Assembly (NCBI GenBank): GCA_016708265.1
Contig: JADJGA010000002.1
Span: 1-41,187, forward strand
Reading direction: 5' to 3'
DNA from: Saprospiraceae bacterium
GTDB lineage: Bacteria > Bacteroidota > Bacteroidia > Chitinophagales > Saprospiraceae
Length of the DNA: 41,187 nt
Shown: one piece after another, positions 20,595 to 29,483 of the stretch
Layout: each line of letters starts with the position of its first letter
Numbering within the stretch: the first letter of the stretch is position 1
The notes under the pieces: generated by a model
Database searches by the model: none
Seen by the model: the letters and a program-made list of their open reading frames with translations, nothing else
What the model was told of the DNA's origin: nothing
Made by a program: the position numbers and the translations under genes

Positions 20595-21773
20595 TCAATT
20601 GAATTTTGTTAAATAAGCATCAATACCTGCACCAATCGCAGGAGCTTCACGCAAATTTGAAAAACAAATCAGATCTTTATTAAAAATATTGTCAGTAAGA
20701 TAATGTTTTTTGAAATTAATGTCAGCGATTCCTTTAGTCATTTCCATCAATAATTCTATCATCTCATCAAATAATATGCCTGTACCTATTGATTCCATGA
20801 GCAAATCTCCAAGTCTTTGTCCAATTATAATTTTATCAAATAAAGTTCCTTTGTAAGGATGTTCACTTTCCAATGCTTGTCTATTGGGGTTTATAAATTC
20901 AAAATGATGATTCCATCCAAAATAAACAGTTGTGATTCTTTCAAAGATAAGTTGTGCCAGATTTTTGCTTATTTGTTTAAGAGTGTTGATGGCATTAATG
21001 TCATTGTTTAAAGCTGCCTCTAAAATCTGAGGGGGAAATATCCTTTTTTCATTTAACTTTTCAATTGTCAAACCTGAATTCAGGCTAAATATAAACTGAA
21101 TTCCGCTGGCTGAGGTATATCTTTCCAGTGACAGGCCATCTTCGGATTTCAATTCCCAGGTTTTGGCAATCCAGTCTTTAATTTCGTCAAAAGGGATTAG
21201 TCGACCTTTGAGTTTAATGGCATCAGCAATTCCGGTACCACCTCCAAGATAGTATGCATTTTTACAATTTTTAAACTCTCCTTTTTCAGCATATTCTTCA
21301 CCTATTCCACAGTAGTCTGCATCGCTTCCAAGCTTAGCAACTTTATCGTAAAGCTTTATCCCCCTTTCTTTAAGTTTTGATTCTACGACATTGGCAAAAT
21401 ATGGCATTCTTGGTCCGTTTGCAAGAGCGGCAATTCCCCTTTTATCAGCAGTTTTAAGTCCGGGCATGCCTATTCCAATGAGTATTTTTTTATCTCTGTG
21501 TTTGGCAGCCAACTCTGTGATCACATCAGTACATGCATTCATATACACTTCTCCCTGTACCATTTCATCCTGAGTCAGGCCAATATCACCATTCATATCA
21601 GCTAATTGAACAGATAATTCTACAGGAGAGAAATCCTGAATAAATTCATCATAATGCCTGTATTCTCTGACAACATTAGTGGAACCAAGAGAAAATGTGT
21701 TATTTTTTTTGTCATAAATAATTTCCCAGGCACTTATTTTAGTCGCTCCCCCATCAATCCCTATTAATACCAT
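20595..21773 (-). CDS. ASKHA-fold sugar kinase-like protein (ROK/BadF-like)
   Basis: An intact 392-residue protein. The phosphate-1 motif is at the N-terminus (LIGIDGGATKISAWEI), a second conserved block is IGIGMPGLKTADKRGIAALA (about 97-118), and an adenosine-type glycine-rich motif YYLGGGTGIADA lies near residue 175. These fit the actin/sugar kinase/hsp70 superfamily, closest in style to ROK or BadF-type N-acetylglucosamine kinases. The ROK zinc motif (CxCGxxGC) is absent. The substrate is unknown. Its operon partner is a SpoIID/LytB protein acting on peptidoglycan, which suggests cell-wall amino sugar phosphorylation; this is inference. Four TTAATTG repeats lie just before the start. Confidence 0.72.
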   Translation of the reverse strand: MVLIGIDGGATKISAWEIIYDKKNNTFSLGSTNVVREYRHYDEFIQDFSPVELSVQLADMNGDIGLTQDEMVQGEVYMNACTDVITELAAKHRDKKILIGIGMPGLKTADKRGIAALANGPRMPYFANVVESKLKERGIKLYDKVAKLGSDADYCGIGEEYAEKGEFKNCKNAYYLGGGTGIADAIKLKGRLIPFDEIKDWIAKTWELKSEDGLSLERYTSASGIQFIFSLNSGLTIEKLNEKRIFPPQILEAALNNDINAINTLKQISKNLAQLIFERITTVYFGWNHHFEFINPNRQALESEHPYKGTLFDKIIIGQRLGDLLMESIGTGILFDEMIELLMEMTKGIADINFKKHYLTDNIFNKDLICFSNLREAPAIGAGIDAYLTKFN

Positions 21774-21774
21774 A

Positions 21775-21802
21775 TTAATTGTTAATTGTTAATTGTTAAT
21801 TG
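21775..21802. repeat. Short tandem repeat (TTAATTG)x4
   Basis: Four perfect head-to-tail copies of a 7-base unit lie immediately upstream of the kinase-like gene (start at 21773), followed by a partial unit. Its place in the leader could affect spacing of expression signals, but no function is shown. Confidence 0.9.
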
Positions 21803-21906
21803 TTATTGGATATAAGATTATATGGTTGCATGGTAACAAGGTATTTTATCAATAATCCAAAAACTTTGTATGAAACAAAGTCTTAAATCAATAATCTTAA
21901 ATCCTT

Positions 21907-23436
21907 CTACCTATTAAGCATTTCATTATAAGCCATCCTCCTCAATATAGCGTGTCTTCTGATATCATCCTTGGCTTCATCATTTCTCATGATAAGTTCT
22001 TCGCTAATAGAATGATCGGTTCCTCCGCTATGCCTCACAACCTCATATATCGGATCCCAGACCCGACCGATACGGTAGTATTCCGAAACTTTGAGTACCA
22101 TCTCATAATCCTCTCCGTAATTTCTTGCAAATTCATCGTCATTTATCGAGAAATATCCCATTTGCTTTATAATTTCAATGGGAAGTGACCTTGGAGCACC
22201 GGCACCATTTATCCTTAGAAGATTATTTCTGCCGTTTTCTTCAGTCCACTCATCGTGTGTCACAACCGGAATTTCTTCTAACCTGTTGAAACTTCCATCA
22301 TTTTTCTTTTCCCAGACCTCATATGAGCCGATCACCATCCCTATTTTCGGGTCTGAATTATAAACTTCCAATATTTTTTCGACAGCATCAGATTTCAGTC
22401 TGTCATCTGAATCCAGTTGAACGTAATATTTACCTTTTACATTTTTTGCACCTATACTGAGACAAAGCCCTATATTGTTTATATCTATCACTATCAATCT
22501 GATTGAAGGTTTTGCAGGATCAAATTTTTCTCCACCTGCCATATAATCTCTCACTACATCAGCCGTCGGGTCATTTTCGCCTCCATTTACAACAATTATT
22601 GCTTCGATATCCTGTATTGTCTGAGCCTGGATAGAGTCAATAGCTGTACCTATAAATTCCGGCCTGTTTCCTACCGGAATTATTACACTTGCCTTCAGTT
22701 CATGGTCATCTTCCGGTTCATAATCACATGGCATCAATTCAAATGGCTTGAGGCAGGCATTAATTCTTTTCAGGTGTTCTGTGACAACCATTTCAGCTTC
22801 AATCTGTATATCTTTACCTGCAAGCAGGTAATCGAAGACATTTACTTTTTTTTCTGAGGCTTTGACAGAATAGAAAGAACCGCTGTATTTATTCGATATC
22901 CTGGTAAGATTGAAATGTTCAGAGATTTTCAATCGCATATCATACAAGGAGTTATATTTGATGTTTTCGTCAAATCCACCTATTTTCTCCAGTGCTTCTT
23001 TTCTGATAAAAAACACCTTGCCATAATCCTGATTGTCTCTTACTCTACCAATATGGTGAAACAAAAGCTTCTTTTCTAACACCCCCTGAGCTGTGATCAG
23101 GTCATAATCAGTATAAAACAACCCGGTGGAAGGATTCCTTTCTGCTCCTATCAGGAATGCCTCAATGGCAGCCTGTTTCAAAAAAACTGTGCTTTCCCTA
23201 TTATCGATCAATAATACAAACTCTCCTTTAGATAACTGCACAGCTTCGTTGAGCGATTCAGCGTAAATTTTTCCAGTTGAATTGATAAAGGTTATATTGT
23301 TTAATGAATTTCCTTTTTCGCTCAAAGCGATTAGCTCAAAACTCTTAAAAGTTTGATTTTCAAAAGAATTCAAAGTTTTTGAAAATTCCGTATTTTCATC
23401 ATTCCAATGAAAAATTATGCTGATTTCCGAATCCAT
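21907..23436 (-). CDS. Two-domain family 2 glycosyltransferase
   Basis: The open frame runs to 23511, but the start MDSEISIIFHW at 23436 fits a GT2 domain onset better than the upstream 25 residues. The numbers here count from 23511. The first GT-A-like domain (about 28-215) lacks a clear DxD, with LIDN at 101-104 in its place. The second (about 272-500) is canonical: ASVIIPVGNRPEFIGTAIDS, the metal-binding DSDD (367-370) and a catalytic-type ED in YGEDYEMVLKVSEYY. No membrane span is visible, so it is probably cytosolic and acts on a sugar-nucleotide donor; donor and acceptor are unknown. It lies upstream of the kinase-like and SpoIID-like genes on the same strand, with a gap of 130 bases. 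Confidence 0.82.
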   Translation of the reverse strand: MDSEISIIFHWNDENTEFSKTLNSFENQTFKSFELIALSEKGNSLNNITFINSTGKIYAESLNEAVQLSKGEFVLLIDNRESTVFLKQAAIEAFLIGAERNPSTGLFYTDYDLITAQGVLEKKLLFHHIGRVRDNQDYGKVFFIRKEALEKIGGFDENIKYNSLYDMRLKISEHFNLTRISNKYSGSFYSVKASEKKVNVFDYLLAGKDIQIEAEMVVTEHLKRINACLKPFELMPCDYEPEDDHELKASVIIPVGNRPEFIGTAIDSIQAQTIQDIEAIIVVNGGENDPTADVVRDYMAGGEKFDPAKPSIRLIVIDINNIGLCLSIGAKNVKGKYYVQLDSDDRLKSDAVEKILEVYNSDPKIGMVIGSYEVWEKKNDGSFNRLEEIPVVTHDEWTEENGRNNLLRINGAGAPRSLPIEIIKQMGYFSINDDEFARNYGEDYEMVLKVSEYYRIGRVWDPIYEVVRHSGGTDHSISEELIMRNDEAKDDIRRHAILRRMAYNEMLNR

Positions 23437-23577
23437 ATTTTCTAAATTTAATAAATTCACAAAATAATAATATTTAGTAATTTTATTCTCTGATTTGTTT
23501 ATACATTTCAATTTATTTATAATTTATAATTTATACTTCAAAATTTAAAGAAAACTAAGCAAATTTATTCAAATCCT

Positions 23578-23585
23578 TATCTTTA
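23578..23585 (+). promoter_or_regulatory. Possible -7 box for the M1 peptidase gene
   Basis: TATCTTTA differs by one base from TAnnTTTG and lies 35 bases before the ATG at 23620. No clear -33 element was found. Confidence 0.3.
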
Positions 23586-23619
23586 CATTTTTTAAAACAA
23601 CTCAATATTATATTAAACA

Positions 23620-25500
23620 ATGAAACCTCTATTTATAATAGTTTTTACATTTTTTTACTTGTTATTATTTTCACAATCATCAGAACTTTTCATACCTCTA
23701 AACATCAGGGAAGCTTATGCAAATAAAACCCGTGATCTGAGTGGAAAGCCAGGGACAAAGTACTGGCAAAACAAACCATCATATCGGATGGATATTGAAT
23801 TTGATCCAGTACAATATAAAATAAACGGAGTAGCTGATATAACATACATCAACAACAGTCCCGACACGCTGACAGAAATCGTTTTTACCCTGCTGGGTGA
23901 TATTTATAATAAAAACAACTTCTCTCATGACTGGCAGATGGACCGGAGTTTTATGAATGACGGTGTGGTTATTGAAGAGATAAAAATTAATGATAAAAAA
24001 ATAAATATCAATAATGATGGTGTTTCGAGATCAGGAACAAACATGATAATTGGTCTTGATAAACCCCTTTTACCAAAAGCAAATACTGATATTTATATCA
24101 AATGGTCGTTTATTCATCCTGAAAATCTGAATATCAGGGAGGGGAATTATGGTGACAGCACTTTCATGAATGCATTTTTTTATCCAAAGATAGCAGTGTA
24201 TGATGACCTTGATGGCTGGGACAAGCATAATTACTCCGGTTTTGCTGAATTCTTCGGAGAATTTGCAGATTATGAGGTAAATATCACTGTACCGGGAGAT
24301 TTTAAGATATGGGCAACGGGTGAATTGCAAAACCCGGAAAAAGTTTTATCTGAGACCTATCTGCAAAGATGGAAAGATGCTCATATTACTGGCAAAGTGG
24401 TACAAATCATTGAACCAGGAGAATTCGATAAACGTGAAGTAACTTTGCCTGATAAAAAGCTGAACTGGACATTCAAAGCCCAAAATGTCCCTGATTTTGC
24501 TTTCGGAACTTCAAATAGATTTCTATGGGATGCCAAAACTATAGAACTACTAAATGATAACAACAGGAAAGTGTTCCTTAATACTGCTTATGGTGTAAAA
24601 AGAAAGTTTTATCCGCGCATTATTGGATTGCTTGATACCGTCATATTTAATTTTTCCACAAAGTTTCCGGGAATTCCTTATCCATATCCTTCAATGAGCA
24701 TTTTCAACGGCAATGCAGGCATGGAATTCCCTATGATGTGCAATGATGCAGAGGAACCTGACTGGCGGGGAAATGTCGGACTCACTTATCATGAAGCCGG
24801 ACATACCTACTTTCCATTTTATGTAGGAACCAATGAACGAAAATATGCCTGGATGGATGAGGGCTGGGCAAGTTTTATCCCCGGATATTTTATGGGCAGC
24901 CATATACCGGCTGATCAATTTGATTATTACAAATCGCGCATAAAAACATATCATCAATTTGCAGGAAACGAAGCAGAAGTGCCAATTATGACATTGACTG
25001 AGCACCTGAGGACACGACAGCCATACCGTCAGGCAAGTTACAATAAATCATATATTGCAAATATTTTCCTGATGGAGTATCTGGGCGAAGAAAGATTCCT
25101 GAATTGCCTGCAGGAGTATATAAAACGATGGGCAGGAAAACATCCTATGCCTTACGATTTTTTCAAAACCTTCAATGAAATTTCAGGTGAAAACCTCGAC
25201 TGGTTTTGGAAAAGCTGGTATTTTGACATAGGATATCCTGATCTTGGTATAATTATGCCCGATAGCAAAACCATTGTAGTAGAAAACTTTGGCAGACTAC
25301 CATTACCATTTGTAACGATCATCAATTATGAAGACGGAACAAATAATACTATGGAATATAACATGAAGATTTGGAAAAATTCGAAAACCAAACTGGTTGT
25401 TCCAGTCACTATCGAGAAGAAGATCAGAAATATAACATTGGAAAATCCAAAATTTATTGACCTGGACACATCAAATAATTCGGTCATTTTGAAGAAGTGA
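23620..25500 (+). CDS. M1 family zinc metallopeptidase (secreted)
   Basis: An intact 626-residue aminopeptidase-type enzyme. A signal peptide covers about residues 1-20 (IIVFTFFYLLLFSQSS). The substrate-binding GAMEN counterpart is NAGMEF (365-370). Zinc ligands are His391, His395 (HEAGH) and Glu414 (WMDEGW), which gives the exact HExxH-18-E spacing of M1 gluzincins; Glu392 is the catalytic base. The likely role is periplasmic or surface peptide trimming. The C-terminal segment (about 540-626) looks like a beta-sandwich. I see no T9SS sorting signature at its end. It is read divergently from the glycosyltransferase gene. Confidence 0.9.
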   Translation: MKPLFIIVFTFFYLLLFSQSSELFIPLNIREAYANKTRDLSGKPGTKYWQNKPSYRMDIEFDPVQYKINGVADITYINNSPDTLTEIVFTLLGDIYNKNNFSHDWQMDRSFMNDGVVIEEIKINDKKININNDGVSRSGTNMIIGLDKPLLPKANTDIYIKWSFIHPENLNIREGNYGDSTFMNAFFYPKIAVYDDLDGWDKHNYSGFAEFFGEFADYEVNITVPGDFKIWATGELQNPEKVLSETYLQRWKDAHITGKVVQIIEPGEFDKREVTLPDKKLNWTFKAQNVPDFAFGTSNRFLWDAKTIELLNDNNRKVFLNTAYGVKRKFYPRIIGLLDTVIFNFSTKFPGIPYPYPSMSIFNGNAGMEFPMMCNDAEEPDWRGNVGLTYHEAGHTYFPFYVGTNERKYAWMDEGWASFIPGYFMGSHIPADQFDYYKSRIKTYHQFAGNEAEVPIMTLTEHLRTRQPYRQASYNKSYIANIFLMEYLGEERFLNCLQEYIKRWAGKHPMPYDFFKTFNEISGENLDWFWKSWYFDIGYPDLGIIMPDSKTIVVENFGRLPLPFVTIINYEDGTNNTMEYNMKIWKNSKTKLVVPVTIEKKIRNITLENPKFIDLDTSNNSVILKK

Positions 25501-25646
25501 AAAAGGCAAGATGGATTGATGTAAAATTGGATTTACTGATTGTCCTGTCCTGAATAATCCTGAATAATAACAGATATTATTTTTCGGTTTTTTTAAAAAA
25601 TTCAGACATTGCAAATGTTCAATAAATTTATCTAAATTAAACATTT

Positions 25647-25680
25647 TTTGGATTGATTCTTAAAATAATTTGTACCTTTG
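25647..25680 (+). promoter_or_regulatory. Bacteroidota-type promoter of gap
   Basis: A -33-like TTTG (25647-25650) and a -7 box TACCTTTG (25673-25680) are 22 bases apart, matching the TTTG / TAnnTTTG pattern of Bacteroidota housekeeping promoters. The predicted start of transcription is about 26 bases before the gap ATG. Confidence 0.6.
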
Positions 25681-25712
25681 CAGATTCTTTTTAAAAATGA
25701 AAATCAATAAAT

Positions 25713-26711
25713 ATGAAAAAAATAGCAATTAACGGATTCGGAAGAATCGGAAGACTTACCTTAAGGGCTTTACTTGAGAAAAAAGACGTAGAAATAGTAG
25801 CAATCAATGATCTTACTGACAATAAAACACTTGCCCACCTTTTGAAATATGATTCAGTTCATGGCAGATTTAATGGCACGATAGAAGCTGATGATGAATT
25901 CATTACTATAAATGGAAAAAAGATCAAAGCTTTTGCTGAAAAAGATCCTTCAAACCTTCCATGGAAAGAGTTGGGTGTTGATGTAGTGGCAGAATGTACA
26001 GGAGTTTTCAGAAGAAGAGAACTTTTAAATAAGCACATCGAGGCGGGAGCTAAAAAAGTAGTTTTGAGTGTTCCTTCTGATAAACCTGAAGATGTAGATG
26101 CAACTATAGTTCTGGGAGTGAATGATGACACTTTGAAGCCAGAACATAAACTTGTATCAAATGCTTCATGCACAACCAATTGTCTGGCACCGATCAGTAA
26201 GGTTCTTAATGATAATTTTGGAATTGAATTTGGCTTGATGAATACTATACATTCATATACAAACGATCAGATCATTCTCGATGCACCTCATAAAGATCTT
26301 CGTCGTGCAAGAGCAGCAGCTGTTTCGATTATCCCTACTTCAACTGGAGCCGCTAAAGCAATCGGATTGGTAATTCCTGAACTTGAAGGTAAACTTCACG
26401 GACTTGCTATGAGAGTGCCTACACCTGATGGCTCAGTTGTGGATTTAACTGTAAAGCTTAAAAAAAATACTACTGTGGAAGAAGTAAATACAGCGATGAA
26501 AGCTGCTGCTGATGGACCGATGAAAGGCATTTTGAAATATGAAACTGACCCTATTGTAAGTGTCGATATTATAGGAAGTCCTTATTCTTCAATTTTTGAT
26601 TCAAAGTTAACTATGGAGAAAGGAGGAAACCTTGTAAAAATAATTTCCTGGTACGATAATGAATATGGTTATTCTCAAAGGTTAGCCGATTTGGCTGAAA
26701 GAATGGCTTAA
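25713..26711 (+). CDS. gap: Glyceraldehyde-3-phosphate dehydrogenase, type I
   Basis: An intact 332-residue GAPDH, the glycolytic NAD-dependent enzyme converting glyceraldehyde-3-phosphate to 1,3-bisphosphoglycerate. The Rossmann start is KIAINGFGRIGRLTLRALLE. The active site is SNASCTTNCLAP (Cys about 152), and the phosphate-binding segments SYTNDQIILDAPHKDLRRAR and PTSTGAAKAIGLV follow. It ends YDNEYGYSQRLADLAE as usual. Length and motifs are standard. It lies 81 bases before pgk, with a hairpin between. Confidence 0.97.
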   Translation: MKKIAINGFGRIGRLTLRALLEKKDVEIVAINDLTDNKTLAHLLKYDSVHGRFNGTIEADDEFITINGKKIKAFAEKDPSNLPWKELGVDVVAECTGVFRRRELLNKHIEAGAKKVVLSVPSDKPEDVDATIVLGVNDDTLKPEHKLVSNASCTTNCLAPISKVLNDNFGIEFGLMNTIHSYTNDQIILDAPHKDLRRARAAAVSIIPTSTGAAKAIGLVIPELEGKLHGLAMRVPTPDGSVVDLTVKLKKNTTVEEVNTAMKAAADGPMKGILKYETDPIVSVDIIGSPYSSIFDSKLTMEKGGNLVKIISWYDNEYGYSQRLADLAERMA

Positions 26712-26730
26712 TTAAATTGATAAATTGAAG

Positions 26731-26760
26731 ATAGCCCGGAATGTATTTATTTCGGGCTAT
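26731..26760 (+). terminator. Hairpin between gap and pgk
   Basis: ATAGCCCG pairs with CGGGCTAT (8 base pairs, plus a G-T pair) around a loop of about 12 bases. The following sequence is only moderately T-rich, so it may be a partial terminator or an mRNA-stabilising hairpin that sets different gap and pgk levels. Confidence 0.6.
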
Positions 26761-26792
26761 TTACTATATTAATAGTCTTAAAATTATTTTAT

Positions 26793-27996
26793 ATGAAATC
26801 AAATTTTAAAAATCAAAAAGTCCTTGTCAGGGTTGACTTTAATGTTCCCATGACCAGCGATCATAAAATTTCTGATAATACCAGGATTGTAAAGGCCATG
26901 CCAACTTTGAATTACATACTGGAAAACGGAGGCAGCCTGATTCTCATCTCACATCTTGGGAGACCGACAAAAAGCCTGGATGAGAATGGAAATATCAATG
27001 TTGAAAAATTCACTCTCAGATACATGATTCCTGAACTTGAAGCTCAGTTTGGGAAAAAAGTTGACTTCGCTTCTGACTGTATAGGAGAAGAGGCTGTGCA
27101 AAAAGCAGCAGCATTGAAACCGGGAGAAATACTTCTTCTGGAAAACCTGCGATTCTATAAAGAAGAAGAAAAAGGAGATGAAGAATTTGCAAAAAAACTG
27201 GCCTCATTGGCTACTTATTTTGTATTTGATGCATTTGGAACTGCTCATAGAAAACATGCTTCGACATTTTACGTGTCAGCATTGTTCGATAAAGACCACA
27301 AAGACCTTGGATTTCTTGTTCATGAGGAATATCAGAGTGCAAACAGGCTTTTGAATAATCCTGAAAGACCTTACACTTCAATAATAGGAGGAGCAAAAGT
27401 TTCTGATAAGATAAAACTTCTGGATAAACTGATCTCAGTATCTGATAACATTCTGATCGGTGGTGGAATGGCTTATACTTTTATCAAAGCTCAGGGAGGA
27501 GAGATTGGTAATTCATTGTTTGAACCCGATTATATTCAGACTGCGAGAGATATTCTCGCTAATGCTAAAGCTAAGGGAATAAATTTCATGCTACCGGAAG
27601 ACAGTGTGATCTCTGAAAAATTCTCTGATGCAGGAGAGGCAAAAATAGTAAAAAGTTCTGAAGTTCCTTCAGACTGGATGGCACTGGATATAGGACCTGA
27701 AGCAATAAAAAAAGTATTCGGAAGTCATAAGGAATTCCAAATCTATAATGTGGAACGGACCACTGGGTGTTTTTGAAATGGAGAAATTCTCCAAAGGTAC
27801 TTTTGAAATAGCTACTGCCATTGCTGATGCTACAGATAACGGAGCTTTTTCAATGATCGGTGGTGGAGATTCTGTTTCAGCTATCAATAAATCCGGTCTT
27901 GCAGATAATGTCAGCTTTATATCAACCGGTGGAGGAGCTATGCTTGAATTTATCGAAAATGGAGGGTTGCCTTGTATAGATATTATATTTGAGTAG
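26793..27996 (+). CDS. pgk: Phosphoglycerate kinase, one frameshift
   Basis: Phosphoglycerate kinase makes ATP from 1,3-bisphosphoglycerate. Segment 26793-27776 has the N-terminal signature KVLVRVDFNVPM, then LILISHLGRP, LLLENLRFYKEEEKGD, DAFGTAHRKHAST and SIIGGAKVSDKI. Segment 27748-27996 supplies WNGPLGVFEMEKFSKGTFEI, the nucleotide loop GGGDSVSAINK and STGGGAMLEFIENGG. The frame changes at about 27719-27725, where reading one base over gives EVIRNSKSIMWNGPLG. Combined length, about 400 residues, is normal. The gene is essential for glycolysis and normally single-copy, so the lesion is most easily explained as a sequence error. It follows gap and has its own terminator. Confidence 0.93.
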
Positions 27997-28014
27997 ATAC
28001 AATGTAGTAAACAT

Positions 28015-28046
28015 AAAAAACCCTGTCAGATTGATGGGGTTTTTTT
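28015..28046 (+). terminator. Rho-independent terminator of pgk
   Basis: AAAAACCC pairs with GGGTTTTT around a 13-base loop and is followed by more T. It lies 20 bases past the pgk stop. Confidence 0.78.
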
Positions 28047-28125
28047 GTTTGATATTGGAAATTTTACTTTACAGGCTTAGACATAAGTCTTTATTAAATT
28101 GTATTATGAATTGATTTCATTTTTG

Positions 28126-29295
28126 TTACTTGAATATCCTATCTATAAATTTGTGATAATAACTCCAAGGAATAAGTTCTGCATCATTAATTTTCCCATA
28201 TTGATCTCCCTGATATATCAAAAAGGACTGCTCATTTAATCCAAGTTTTCTGAATGCTTTGAGATTTTGAACATAATCTTTATTATAGCTTTGTCCTGCT
28301 TTTATTTCCAGTGACATCAATGGATCAGCATCTTTTTCTATGATACAATCAATTTCAACTCCATTACTTTCTCTCCAAAAATAAAGTTTTACATTCCTCC
28401 CTCTGTGTTCTATCTGCTTTATTAAATCACTTATGATCAGATTTTCAAAAAGTGAACCTTTCAGATAATGAGTATTTATCATTTCAGGTGTATTTATCCT
28501 CAGCAAAGAACAAGCCAAGCCAGTATCAACAAAATACAATTTTGGAGATTTTATTAGCCTTTTATTGACATTTTTATAATAAGGTCGCAATAAAGTGATA
28601 ATATAGCTTGCTTCCAGAATTGAAATCCAGGATTTAGCAGTATTTACGGAAACACCTGCATCATTTGCTATAGAACTCAGATTGAGCAATTGTCCTATCC
28701 TACCGGCACAAAGTCCTGTAAATGTAGCAAAAGCATGCAGATCACCAATGTTTTTCAAAGTTCTGATGTCTCTTTCTATATAAGTTTGGATATAGGACGG
28801 ATAAAAATCTTCAGGTGGAATCTCAAAATCATATATGCGAGGATATCCCCCTTTCCAAATAAGTTCATTTACATTAATCTCTGAAAAGTTTGATATTTCT
28901 GTCACATCGAAAGGTAGTAATTTATTTATACTGATCCTTCCTGCCAATGTCTGGTTAATGTGTTCATTTAACAAAAAACTCTGAGAACCTAATAATATGT
29001 ATTGACCGGCAGTTCTTCTTTGGTCAGAAATTACCTGGACAAAACTGAACAATTCAGGATATTTCTGGGCTTCATCGAAAATCACAGGGTGAGGTCTCGA
29101 AGATAAAAATCCTATAGGGTCCTCTTTAATCAAGGACAAAATATCGAGTCTTTCGAGATTGATATACTCAAAATCGGGAAATGTATTTCGGATAAACGTA
29201 GTTTTACCCGACTGCCTTGGTCCGGTGATTGATATCACAGGAAATTTTTTAAACATTTCCAGGAGGTTCTTTTTCAATTGTCGATCCACATACAT
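28126..29295 (-). CDS. AAA+ ATPase with DUF4143 domain
   Basis: An intact 389-residue protein. The N-terminal ATPase domain (AAA_14 type) has Walker A TGPRQSGKTTF (about 25-35), Walker B PVIFDEAQKYPELF and a sensor-like ILLGSQSF. The middle has a winged-helix region (SIANDAGVSVNTAKSWISIL). The C-terminal DUF4143 part has YFWRESNGVEIDCIIE and SLEIKAGQ, which resembles a PD-(D/E)xK nuclease fold. This family is very common and scattered in Bacteroidota and archaea and usually moves as a single accessory gene; its biological role is not known. It lies convergent to pgk and divergent from the next gene, with a striking inverted repeat at its promoter. Confidence 0.88.
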   Translation of the reverse strand: MYVDRQLKKNLLEMFKKFPVISITGPRQSGKTTFIRNTFPDFEYINLERLDILSLIKEDPIGFLSSRPHPVIFDEAQKYPELFSFVQVISDQRRTAGQYILLGSQSFLLNEHINQTLAGRISINKLLPFDVTEISNFSEINVNELIWKGGYPRIYDFEIPPEDFYPSYIQTYIERDIRTLKNIGDLHAFATFTGLCAGRIGQLLNLSSIANDAGVSVNTAKSWISILEASYIITLLRPYYKNVNKRLIKSPKLYFVDTGLACSLLRINTPEMINTHYLKGSLFENLIISDLIKQIEHRGRNVKLYFWRESNGVEIDCIIEKDADPLMSLEIKAGQSYNKDYVQNLKAFRKLGLNEQSFLIYQGDQYGKINDAELIPWSYYHKFIDRIFK

Positions 29296-29296
29296 A

Positions 29297-29333
29297 ATAT
29301 GTAATTTTGCATTGTAATTGCAAATTTACATAT
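29297..29333. promoter_or_regulatory. Inverted repeat with facing TAnnTTTG boxes at the DUF4143 promoter
   Basis: The arms ATATGTAAtTTTGCAt (29297-29312) and, on the other strand, ATATGTAAaTTTGCAa (29333-29318) match at 14 of 16 positions around a 5-base centre. Each arm holds a -7-like box (TAATTTTG on plus, TAAATTTG on minus). The minus box is about 26 bases before the DUF4143 ATG, so the repeat would overlap its promoter and could be an operator. Confidence 0.5.
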
Positions 29334-29483
29334 TTTTTATTATTGAAATCAAATTTTTACAAAAAATAATTGATCAATCATCTAATTTCAATGTTATTTT
29401 TTATAAAAAACATTTTTACCATTTGGAATTCTTGTATATTTGAAAGCAATTTGATTACTATGATAATAAATAAAGCGTTGGTC

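Noticed and set aside
20595..21773. Calling this gene a true ROK-family glucokinase
   Set aside because: The ROK zinc-binding CxCGxxGC motif is missing, so only the wider ASKHA kinase-like label is supported.
27710..27780. Programmed frameshift in pgk
   Set aside because: No slippery heptamer with downstream pseudoknot was seen, and phosphoglycerate kinase is not known to use recoding.
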